A stretch of 64,000 nt of DNA, from assembly GCA_037954235.1 (NCBI GenBank), contig JBBMOA010000021.1, forward strand, positions 10,302,501-10,366,500, given 5' to 3'. A program made the translations under genes and the position numbers. Under the pieces are notes generated by a model. It saw only the letters and a list, made by a program, of their open reading frames with translations. It ran no database searches and was not told the origin of the DNA. The DNA is from Aulostomus chinensis. Its lineage: Eukaryota > Chordata > Actinopteri > Syngnathiformes > Aulostomidae. The stretch's first letter is position 1, and the number at the start of each line of letters is the position of its first letter. Shown here piece after piece: positions 24,095-35,108 of this stretch.

Positions 24095-25913
24095 CTGCCA
24101 AAAGAAAAGCAAAAATGTTAAGATTTGTTTAAGTCAAGCCCATAACAACACATGCTCACTGACAACACTCAGAAGTTATCACGTTATCCCACCACATTGA
24201 AAAAATAATCCAGTAAAAAGAGCAACTTTTTTTTAGCTTTCTATATGGTGACCATACAGATGAGTTAAAGCACTGACCCATTTTGACCAGCTGATATATA
24301 GAAAGGGTTCTGTGTGTCCCTACTGATGCTCTGTCAGGCATGGAGCACTGGCTAGTAAGACTGTATGTTTAGGATCAAGTCACATTCGTATGATGCAACT
24401 TTCTGTGAGGAAGGGGACAGAACTTAGTGGTGCAGAGGCAAAGACTCTAAACAACAAAGACAGGAGCTGCTTTTACACAGAGAGTTTACACACAGATTCT
24501 GCAACAGTGCCATAAAAATGCCTGCGCTGCTACGATACTCTGTTTACTTAGAACCAAACAATCCCAACATAATGCCAACCAATCGTGTTGCTTTATACAG
24601 CCTTCTGGCATCAGGCTTATTCACATTTTAAACTATAAATTTCCGTTACTTTTTCACAACTTTAAGGAAAATCTTCAAGACCACATTTTCTATGAAACGG
24701 CGTGGTCAATTCAGAGATTACATAGAAAACAAACAGGGAAAACTATGTAAACATTGATCAAACTAAACTTAAAATTATTGACAAGTTATGTGGTTTGATA
24801 AAACATAAACATGCTTGAGTAAATCAATCTCAGCTGATCTAAAATGGACCACATCAACCTCAATATGCAGGTCAGGTATCTTTACAGGAGATTTCCCACA
24901 TTTTCAAGGCATTATCTATGATGCTACCAGAAATTGCACCACTGACTAGAATGGCGGCAAATAGCTCCGGCTGCCATGGCGCAGCTGTTAAGCAATGCAG
25001 CCGTGCCCAGAGTAAATTAGGAAGGGTGCATTCACATATGCTACGCCGCCACCCCCATGTCCTGCACATCATACATTCTGCAGGACACACATGGTCATCA
25101 AGTTTATTTTTTGTTTTTTTTGACAAATATCAAGTATGTAAATAAAAAAACAATTTACTAGAATGCAAGGGCATCCATTTATACCATACTGTAAACCAAA
25201 AAACAAAAACAAAATAAAACAAAAAAAAGAGTACAACCAAACAATATGTTTGAGTGAACAACTGAGACAGTTGGTAGCACTGATGCAACCAGTGCAGAGT
25301 CCTGGGTTGCACGTATCAGTCATCTGCAATTTTTCTGCCCTAAAATCGAGATCGGGCCCACATCGGTCAGGCCTTACACTGATATGTCGGAAGCAACAGA
25401 GGTAAAAGTTGACATAATTTAAACTTTAAGCCAAGAACTCAGTGGGAAATTCTGTGATGCACAAAGCACTGTGTGGCACCACAGTTCTCCCCATTCGGAA
25501 ATAATGACACAGCCCTCACAGAGCCTCATCAATACTGATCACGTACGGGCAGATTTACTGCTCTGCAGAACTGTTCACTATGTATTAGGTATCAAGAACA
25601 CTGTAATACCTACACAGAAAGGCCAGTGTGAATGGGCAAACCCTTACATCACCTTAAAAGGTAAAAGTCAGCACTTTAATCTCATTTATTCGTATCTCTT
25701 AAAGTGGTAATCTTCAAAATCAAACATAAAAAGTGTCACTGCCCATGAGGATATTGAGAATCTAAAATGATTCATTGCCTTCTCATCTGCTAGGAACAAC
25801 AGCACTTCAATAAAGCCAAGACAGAGCAAGTATCTTGAGACCAGTATCAACTGTAAGCACCAAAATAAAGATGCTTGCTAAAAAGTAAAGACAGCTGCAA
25901 TCTGATTACTCAC
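24095..25913 (-). other. SOCS6 5' UTR intron
   Basis: Bounded on the minus strand by a strong donor (gtgagt, 25908-25913) and the acceptor at 24095. It contains no coding signal. A short GC-richer patch at about 24950-25080 and a degenerate repeat-like stretch at about 25330-25400 are the only notable features. Confidence 0.5.
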
Positions 25914-25988
25914 CATTATGTGCAGGAAAATGGTGACTAGACTTGACTGGACGGGTCAAGTTCCACTTCCACCACCTTTCATTTGATG
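25914..25988 (-). other. Probable SOCS6 5' UTR exon (75 nt)
   Basis: On the minus strand a pyrimidine-rich acceptor (ttgttgtttttcatag) precedes 25988 and a consensus donor (gtgagtaa) follows 25914. The exon is noncoding. An ATG at its 3' end, spliced to the next exon, opens a nine-codon upstream reading frame that stops before the SOCS6 start. Another short upstream frame starts near the 5' side. Confidence 0.5.
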
Positions 25989-26454
25989 CTATGAAAAACA
26001 ACAAACTACTTATTATTATAGTTCAACACCTCGCATTAGGTGCTACATATACGTTCAATGAGGACATCAATCTGAACCACGAATCTCAATGAAGAGTCAG
26101 AATAACTCGTGATGCTTATTTCAATAGAAGCAACGTTAGCAAGGTTTGTCCTGACCTGGCAGGGCCTGCGCAGTGAACACCATGCCTGTAGTTTAGCTAC
26201 GTGTGTTAACATATACCTTCAGAACATAATGAACAAACCATATTTCAACTGAAAATTCATTTGCATGGATTAAATATAACATTTAAGAGCAAAATTCAGG
26301 AAACATGGCTATTCACTGGAGCGTACAATTGTCAGAAATGTCAGCTTGCAAGCATGCTAACTAGCTAATATAACAGAGCTAGCATGTTTGCTTTCAGAGT
26401 AAATTCGTCACATATTGACATTCCACAAATTATGGTACTTAAAAAGGCTCTTAC

Positions 26455-26640
26455 CCGGTCACTTGTGCTCTTCTAAATGAGAGAAACACCACCGTGGTGT
26501 TTCCATGTCTCTTCTACAACACCTCCACGAAAGGTTGCCTCATTGATGATTGTTAGCTAATGCTAGCTTGGCGAATGTTAGCGTACCACCTAAAACCAAT
26601 CTACGAGCTTTGTTAACGTTTACTCCCGAAACCACAGAAC
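26455..26640 (-). other. Probable SOCS6 first exon (5' end approximate)
   Basis: A consensus donor on the minus strand (gtaaga, TCTTAC at 26449-26454 on plus) ends an exon at 26455. The 5' limit is not visible. The region 26640-26990, less AT-rich than its surroundings, is the natural place for the promoter. No TATA box was identified. Confidence 0.35.
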
Positions 26641-28887
26641 AGTACCTTCGTATGAGCTGCTTCTGTGTCAAAACGAATGCGTGCACGGTATGCACAGAGG
26701 ATACTGGTACTTCTGTAAACGTGCGCTAGGACAGTTTCGACCACAATGACACAATAAGGTGACACCTCTCTGTGTAGGTCGGCTAACACTTGGTAGCTTA
26801 CGGCCTCCTCCTTTCTTCCTTTGTTGCCTGTTGAGTTGTGGGAGCAGATTGAGATGCAGCGGCTCAAACACACAGCAGCTCCATCAAGTTTGTCCATCCC
26901 AGTCACAGCCTTGTGCAACCGTGACACCAAGGAATCTACTTTTAGACGATATGAAATGCACGGGGGGGAAAAAAAGAGATGAAACTGGGGCAAAATAAAT
27001 AAAAGAACATTTTAAACCTGTTCATGTTGCTTTGTATCACTTTTTGTTGTTGTTGTTGTTGTTGTGAAAATGGTCATTTGTGGCTGAATATAAAAAATAA
27101 ATATGCAATGGAGACATGCCCTATCAACGCAGACAGAATGAAAAACTAATTGGAAAAAAAACATGTTAGCATTTTATGTTTCATGTCTGTCATAACAGAA
27201 TCAGAAGTATGACATAATCTATTATCACAACCAGTCATTCCCAACCCTGACAGTATCACACCATTATTTAAATCATCTAGTACATGCTAATGTAGGCATT
27301 GGCATTATTTTTCCTTTATGAATTTGTGTTGTTATTTTCCTTGCCAATTTAATCCTTTTTCGTTAATTATTGATGCTGAATAACCTGTTTTGGGCTATAA
27401 TGTAATATGTTTAAACAGAAAGAAATAAAAACCTGTTGCCCTAATTCCAGCATAGTTCATGGTATAGAAATGTGTCCTCCAAACATTGTGCTCATCTTTT
27501 CCATGTCAAATGTTCTGTCAGAGGGACGTTTAGCAGCTATAGTTGATGTCGCAATTACACAGAATGGTTCAACTTCTTTATTTGTGGTTATTCTGAAAAA
27601 AAAAAGGTAACAGTTGTCTAGTTTTGTTCCCTTTTTCTATGGTAACACAACTTGTGCAGTTTGCAGAGGAAATCATCTTCCACTCAGTGCAATAATTAGG
27701 ACTCTGTTTTCCACAGCAGTTATGAAATAACTAGAAATATTAACCGCCACTAGGCCTATTTTTCCTCAGTACCAGCTGTGCGTAGCCTTTGTGCTGGAAG
27801 GTCTTTCTAATTTGTATTCCAGAAACATCAAGTGTGCTTCTCCAACTATTTTCAAGTTGATACCGCAACTAAAACTTGAACTCTGAAATGATACATTGGT
27901 TTCCTAATTAGTGTCAGTATTGTTTTAAAGTGGATTGTGTTTACCAGTGCCAGGCTAATTTGGTCCATTCTGAACATTACATTGTTTTTTCCACACTGTC
28001 AAGTGTATGGCAGTCCTTCCCCAACCTGCTTAGGGCAGCTGTGCGCAGACAGGCTCTATGCAAAGACTCTAATTACCGGGCCCTATTAGGGTTGATCAGG
28101 CTGCCTTCTCTTGATGTGTTGGCACAGGAGGGGGGGGTGGTAGTGGAGGGGGTGGCAGCTCTGAGATATAGCTCCAAGGACACTGGAAAGCAGGGATGCC
28201 ATGTTTCTACAAGCCAAATTAGACCTGACAAACAAACTTTAGTCTGGTTGATATGTGTTGCTAGACAGTAAAAACAAGTAAATATTCAGCTGTGGGTTTA
28301 CCGCACTTGGTTCGTCATGACAGGATAAACAGATCAAACAGTTACTAATAGCAGTCTGTTTAGATAAATGAAGTCTCGCTGTAATTGTTTTATGGGACTC
28401 GAGCATCTGCAGGGTGATGTTGGACTCTACTCTTCTACTCACTATACTTCTCTCCCCTCCCTCTCTCTCCTTTCTAAAAAAAAAATCAATATTTCTGAAA
28501 GAATGTGAATTTATGCATGAGCAAGTCTCAAAACATTGAGTTCTGCGTCAAGATAGAACATATACAGCACTCTTGGCCTCACTGTTAATAAGAAACCTTT
28601 ACTGTCTGAGGTGGAATGTCTTGCACATTTACTCATTTTACTAAGAACAAATTTGAGGTACCTGATTTTTCTTCTTGACATTCTACTTCCATTTTTTTTC
28701 TTCTCCATCACTTACCAGATGGAAACAGTGTCCTTTTTATCATTAAAGGGAGTAAAAGAGTTTATTCAAGAATGACTTGAGTTGATTAAGCAGACGATCA
28801 ACGGATAAAGAAATGTTTTTGTGTATTTTATCATTCAAGTCATTTTCATGGAAAAAAAAAACCTTTTCATTAGTCCATTAGTCATTA

Positions 28888-28930
28888 GTCGTCAACTGAA
28901 GGGTCGCTGGTTCAATCCTCACTTCCCCCG
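28888..28930 (+). repeat. SINE head fragment
   Basis: About 43 bp matching the tRNA-like head of the SINE at 44183-44443, including the shared phrase gctggttcaatcctcact, which contains a B-box-like ggttcaatcc. No body or tail follows. Confidence 0.55.
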
Positions 28931-31196
28931 TTAGAGTCGTTCTCATCACTATCAGAATTTTTACAAACCAAAAAATCAATTGATAAATGGAGAAAATAAT
29001 CAGCAGGTTAATCCACAATGAAAACAACACAAATCTGTCAAAACCATGTGAAAGGAGCTCCAGCTACAACATTGAAAACCCTCTGTGAATTGTTGTCTAT
29101 CTACACACGTCGGCTCTGTGGTTGAACGGCGACCTGCACAGGTTGGATTTTTTTTCTGCACTGAATTCTCATTCGCTTATATATTCACTTTGGACTTCAA
29201 CTTGTAACAGTCGCTATGTGTTCCACTGTTTACAGCGGTGAAGCTACTTTCGTGTCATCTTAATATCAAATGAATGCTGTATCATCCATAAATTATTCAC
29301 GCAACATGTCTGTGCTTGCTTTGGTTTGACTCAGTCCTGTGACTTGACTCCTTTTGCCAGTCGGGGATTGTCGGGGAGCCCTTGGTGCCTTCCCTCATAT
29401 CCTCAACACTTGCAGCGGAGTGGAAGACGGGTAGCTACAGCAGGCATGTCAAATATTGATAGAGCCAATGGGACCGCTTAGGTTTTATTTCAAGAATGAC
29501 AGTGCAACGAAGGTATTCGCCTCAAAATCTTCTACCTAAGAATTTATGGTGAGGATGCTTTCTGCACATGCACATCATCGTTTTAGTCCCTCACTTTCAT
29601 TTCTGCAGATTTCTCTTTCTGCAATATTTAAAATACAAGGTGAACAATGACAATCTTTCATATCACTTCAGCCCCTTGGAGGTACTACAAGATAATACAT
29701 TAATTACTGCTACATCCTCTGAGTCCACATTTATTTAATGTTATGACTCAGCTCTAGTGCGCTCAGTCCAAATGGCTGTTGGGTTAAAACAATGAATAAA
29801 TTGTCTACACGCATATGTTCTTTGGGTCTGTTAGAGCGTCACCCTTGATTTCACATCATTAATTCTGGTAGTAACTCCTTGCATTTTTGTTGCCATATGG
29901 AGTGGTGAATTTGGGATAAGTACAATAATTGTATGATTAATTAGCTGATTTGACCTTGTTTTATGCATGAAAAGCTGTGAGGGTCACAATTAATGTTGTT
30001 GGTTTTTTTTGCCCTCACAGCAGCTAGTCAAAAACATTTCTTTCTTTGCTCATTTAGTTATTTAGATGAGGTATTGTTATAATATTTAGACTTCTAAGAT
30101 TAGACAAAATCTTCCACATAAACTATACCTGTGTTTGTGGGCCTGTATGATTCATTATCAGCCTTCACCAAGCTCAGAGACTATGATTCTTCCACTGGAC
30201 TGGAGCGCAAGTCTATCAAGTGTTAAAATTAGCATGATTTCCACTCAGAGATTAGGCATTCATGAACAGCCTGAGGTTGTTTTTTGGCATATGAGTAACT
30301 TAAATTAAGTGACAGATTTTTGCATGAGATTTACGTCGTTAAAAAAAAAAAAAAATTCCTTCAATTTTCATCTCAAAATACAAGCAATTAAAAATAGTAG
30401 TAGAGGCTAAATATGTATTTAGCATTGGCAAAAATGTTTGAGGAATTTGATTGAAGGGATCATTACTGTTTTAGCACAAACGTTAACAATAACATCTGGG
30501 AGCAAATGATCTTTTATGGACAAATGTCAATGATTAATTTTCTTTTTCCCTTCTTGCTTCCTGTCTTCAGCTGAGGCTAGCAAATGATTTAAGACACAAT
30601 ATGCTTGTCAAACAAGAAATGATGTGATGTACAGTTTGGAGCAGAGTCAGAATCTTCTCAACAGCTAGTATTTCTTGTGTGACCTGCAGCGATGTATTTT
30701 TCAACCAAGTAAAGGAGACCTCCAGTTGCTTGGATCGAGAAACTCTCCCTCACAAGACAAGCTGTTGTCTGAATTGAAATAGAGGATGTCAAAAAAGTCT
30801 GAGCTGTCAAAAAAAACAAAAAACAAAAAAACCCCTCAGTTCTACATACTCCAGAGCTGAGATCAGTGGACCCCAAAAACATTATTTGATAGCTATTTCA
30901 ATTTGCTCCAAATGCAAAAATTTAAAAAGAAGAACATATATAAATTATTTTCTGATTTTTTTGTGTTACAGTACAGCAGAAAAAAAACAGTATTTCATCA
31001 TTAAAAACGCACAACAGCAATTATTAATCTCTTAAAGCCTATACATGCTGCCTTCACATGCTGACTCTTTTTTTTTTTTTTTTTTTAGAAAATTGTAAAT
31101 GTAAGTTAATAGTTATTTTAGATTAAATCAAATAATATTGACAAGATAGAGCATTCAAGTCAATTTGTAATTATGAAACTGCATGAATAATACAGC

Positions 31197-31262
31197 TCAT
31201 GTGGAGTCCATCAGGGGTCGATTCTTGGGCCTCTATTATTGACTATCAACATGATTCCTATT
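31197..31262 (+). pseudogene. Fossil fragment of a LINE reverse transcriptase
   Basis: Reading from 31200 gives CGVHQGSILGPLLLTIN, a clear relative of the G(V)PQGSxLGPLLF segment of non-LTR retrotransposon reverse transcriptases; here the usual proline is histidine. The frame does not extend into further reverse-transcriptase motifs, and the flanks are AT-rich and decayed. It is a short, non-functional remnant. Confidence 0.55.
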
Positions 31263-32844
31263 ACTTAGGAGTATTCGTAGCAGTATTTAGGGGCACATTG
31301 AAATTACACTGACATAACTTTGAGCAAACCCCTTTATTTTATTCCCCTTTAACAACCCAAAAAGAGGGAAATGGAGGGGAAAAAATAAAAAAACAATTTT
31401 AGATGTGATGGGTAGCACCCAGATATGCTTAGCCACATGAAACACAACAATAAGTGGATTTGCCCCCCCAACACACGCAACGCACATGGAAAATATAAAT
31501 AAAATATTGTTATTAAAATGAAAGAAAATTAGAAATGAACAGAAATATTAAAAAAAAACACTACAGATGGAACATCATAATGTTTCTCATCACAATGCAG
31601 AAGACATGTAACTCTACAGTCTACAGTCCCTTATACTTCAGCGTTGAACAAAACAACAAGTTGATTAATGTGCCAGTATTTTGAATAACTGAACACTGAC
31701 AAAATGAATATTATTCATCCCAAAGCAAAACAATCAAAAGCTAGTTTTCACCTCTATGACAATAAAATCTACGTGTCAAGCTCAAAGTGTGGTGTAATTT
31801 AGGACTCAGGCCTTCATTTTAGCCTCCTAGATGATTATCTTCATACTGTCTTAAAAACTACAAGCAAAAAGTACAGGATTTTTGTCAAAAGAAGATAGAG
31901 AAACGCATGTCCTCTAACTGAGACCATGCATCTTGTTTCCTCTTTAGCTCTTCTTGTCCTTTAGATGTGATTTAATATATATGTTTTTTAAGCCTATTAT
32001 TTAGTTCTTTATTTATTGTCAATTTTTTTCTTTAAAAGTCCTTTCATTGGCTTCATAATGTGTCAATGTATTTACATCTCAATGGCCCTGCGAATTACCT
32101 TCTTTCCCAATTGCTTATAAATAAACTTGCCTTGCCTGGAAAAAGCATCATACTTGTGAAAGCATAAATTATCATTTTCTTTCTGTACCTCGAATGCTTA
32201 AAGAATTTAGGTGACAGTAGAGCTCACAATATACGACCAAATTAATTATGAGTTTAAATCCCTCTAGAACTTCAAATCATGTGTGACTTCATCATATCAA
32301 ATTATCATATGCTAACTTTGTTAATTATCACCCTGTCAGCTCATGATATACCCATCACATCCCAAGTGCAAGATTTTGTGCAATTGCCATCATGAAAGTA
32401 CACTTTTGAGGAAGAGACAGTACACATTGGCTTTGATTTCTGAGAACTTTGATGTTTGGCGATATTAATTTGATGACAGTATAAAGTTATTGCTGTCACT
32501 CAATAAGTCACCATGGCGAAAATAATGACATTTTGAAAATATGCCTTGAAATAGTGATTTTAATCAGCAAGAAATATCATTTCTGATGATCAGATGAGAG
32601 GGATAGGCTGCAAATCAGTATATATCGACTCCATGTAGCTATCCATTTGGCTTGTCTAACTGATATTGTCCATGTACATTTTTTTGTTTTGTTTTTTTGT
32701 GGCAGTTTTTACTTCTAGAAGCAGCTTCAGTTTGGGTGCACATGATTTTGCTGTCTGCACCTTCATTCTTGTGTGTTTGTTGTGTAGATCTGGCTAAATA
32801 TGCACTCGTATTTGTACTGATGAATAACACATGTGCTCTATAAG

Positions 32845-32899
32845 AGTGTACCACAAAATCTTTTTTTTTTTTTTTTTTTTTTTAGTGTACCACAATATC
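32845..32899. repeat. Poly(T)23 flanked by a 16-bp direct duplication
   Basis: agtgtaccacaaaatc at 32845-32860 and agtgtaccacaatatc at 32884-32899 (15 of 16 identical) flank an uninterrupted run of 23 T. The arrangement resembles a target-site duplication around a minimal poly(A) retroposition product. Confidence 0.8.
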
Positions 32900-32925
32900 C
32901 TTCCCCTTATACACACATTACTGCG

Positions 32926-33184
32926 TCTACTAGGTACGTCATCCTTGGAGGTAGAGTGTGGGTACAGCCTACCGTGTGACAAAAGTTTGTCCTACGCGGT
33001 TGAAGTTCCTAAACGCACCGTCGTCTTTTCCAGGAAGTGGAGTGACGTTGGCGCGTTTGTTGAAAACAAACCCGGGTTGAAGTTGTTAACGTGACAACTG
33101 GAAACAAAAACTAAGTCCCACTCGTTTTTTAAGCCTTTTTAAAACTTGGATTCCACCAAGTGATGCACACTATATAAACGGGAT
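32926..33184 (+). promoter_or_regulatory. Probable RTTN promoter and 5' UTR
   Basis: This stretch just upstream of the RTTN start codon is less AT-rich than its surroundings and contains CpGs. An ETS-like site (caggaagtgg, 33031-33040) and an E2F-like site (ttggcgcg, 33048-33055) are visible, common in promoters of cell-cycle and centrosome genes. No TATA box is obvious. The transcription start is not determined. Confidence 0.4.
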
Positions 33185-35108
33185 ATGGAGTTATCTGGCA
33201 TTATAAAGAAAATAGGTATGCTAATATCATTAGCTTGGCAAATGTAGCTGAGGATGCTGACTTTATTGTACTAATTGCTGCATGCTAGCTGACAATGTTA
33301 GACGTCTTTAGGTCGGCTCTGTTTTTCTATATAGTTCTTATGTTATATATCCCTCTAGCAAGCTGAGTTGTGACTAGTTTGGACGCTCTGTATACTTCCA
33401 CCGTTATATTCAACATTGGTGAGCTGATTATATGTTGTTCTTGTAAACGATAGGTCATCCTTTGCGGGAGATAAGAGTTCGAGCATTGAAGAACATCATA
33501 TGTAAGCTGGAACATTCCCTGATATCCGTCTCTGACATTGTTCAAGAAAGAATGTTGTTTGTGCATCTCCTGGAATGGTTCAATTTCCCAGAGGTGCCAA
33601 TGCAGGAAGAGGTCCTTGAGTTACTTTCAACTTTATCAAAGGTAAATGGCTGAGGTCGCACTGTTAAATGTATGTGGTTTACACCGTAGAGGAGACACCC
33701 CCCCCCCCCCCCCCCAGCAGTTAACGCTATGAATGCATAACAACAGAAACAGGCTGATAACTGTTGTGTATTTGCCCTTAAGCTTGTATTTTTATACAGT
33801 TAATCAAAGGAGGATCAAGTTTCTCCTCTTCACAATATCACATAAACAATATTAATGTAATTTTACTGGCATGTTTACATCATATACAAATAACTACATG
33901 AATGAATGACTTTTTCATAGTAGCACCATGCTGACTTCATATTACACTTGATGTATTGCTCTGTAATTACTAGTTTTAATTGCAGTAAAATGTACTGTGT
34001 CATGCTGTCTTTAAAGCATCCGAGTGCAGCCCAGATGCTTAGAGACGTCGGGGCTGTGGACTTCCTCACACAAATGTCTCCTAATGTGGAAGCAAGACTG
34101 CGTGCTGTCATCGATACAACCCTGGACCAGCTGTTCCAGCTACCTGAGCTACTCCCCAGCCATACAACAGTCTACTCACATGGAAAGCGTACTGCATTTC
34201 CAACAGGTGTTCGAAACTCAGCCAAATATTCTGTCTAGTCTTCTTTTTTTTGCCATGAGATATTGTAATTATTCATATATTTTGTTTGTTTTTTCAGTCT
34301 CTTGAAAGATTTTCTTTAACATCCAATGTAATATCTCTGTTGTAGTGCCTACAGTTACACCACCAGAGGAGCTTTTGCCTAAAATGGGATATTTCCACAA
34401 GAGCATGCCAAAACATACAGATGTACCTCCTCAGAAGATATTGGGTAATGTAGATGCTTTACTGAAGATTTCTCACCTTCGTTTTTTTGTTGTTTTTTTT
34501 GCATGGTGCTTACTTTTTCCCTGTTAATTCCTCACGATTTTGTACTTCTTGTATCTGTCTCCCTTGTACAGTACATGAGTCTGTGCAATGCCTGAAGTTT
34601 TCTGTGTTTCCTTGGCTGACCCTGACAAACACAGACAGACACATACTGTCATCCAACGATAAGTAAGAAACCATTGATGATGATGATGATAATGAGATAA
34701 TGCATGTCTGATTACAACAGTGCACGCATGGTACACCTAGTAACATTTCAGTGGAGTATTACTCTCATAGAACATTATATTTAGGTTCAATTTGATCAAG
34801 CAAGTAAATCAGACTAAAAATCAGTCAACCTCGCTGTATCGCCTTAACATTCATTATAATGTTTATCCGTGAATTGTATTTATTTATTCGTTGTTAATCA
34901 CATTATTAGGTGTTGAAATGAATTCACTGTCATTTTCAATTCTTGTTATTGTGTATTTAACATTTCTGTGTGCTCAATTTATTTTTGAAACAGTTCCTTG
35001 AGGAGCAACAACCCAAACTTAGTGCGGACGACATGTGAACTCCTGCGCGATGTCATTTTGCAGGATTTCCCCGCCGAGATCTTCCTGCAGAGGCCAAATA
35101 TTGTGAAT
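33185..35108 (+). CDS. rttn: RTTN exons 1-6 (residues 1-238)
   Basis: Exons: 33185-33215, 33454-33641, 34017-34206, 34346-34444, 34572-34662, 34994-35108. This block encodes the rotatin N-terminal armadillo-like domain, with the recognisable stretches ALKNIICKLEHSLI and LLEWFNFPEVPM. Start choice: the ATG at 33185 is the only one that splices in phase to the conserved exon 2, and it is preceded by promoter-like sequence. All introns here are GT-AG. Intron 2 holds a C run at about 33699-33716. Intron 6 (35109-37170) is 2 kb with no recognised repeat. Confidence 0.9.

Larger units (their letters stand above)
26641..32925. other. Divergent intergenic region between SOCS6 and RTTN
   Basis: No gene is supported here. 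Contents include (TTG)n at about 27041-27066, a SINE-head fragment at 28888-28930, a LINE reverse-transcriptase fossil at 31197-31262 and several A/T runs. Unique balanced stretches at 27930-28130 and 29820-30010 are possible regulatory elements. The interval should contain the upstream control regions of both divergent genes. Confidence 0.5.

Noticed and set aside
25325..25400. Possible degenerate hAT-like sequence (atcgagatcgggcccacatc)
   Set aside because: Resemblance is from memory only, with no termini or duplication found.
26613..26993. Minus-strand 126-codon frame upstream of SOCS6
   Set aside because: It lies in the promoter/first-exon area, has no recognised motif and does not splice in phase to SOCS6.
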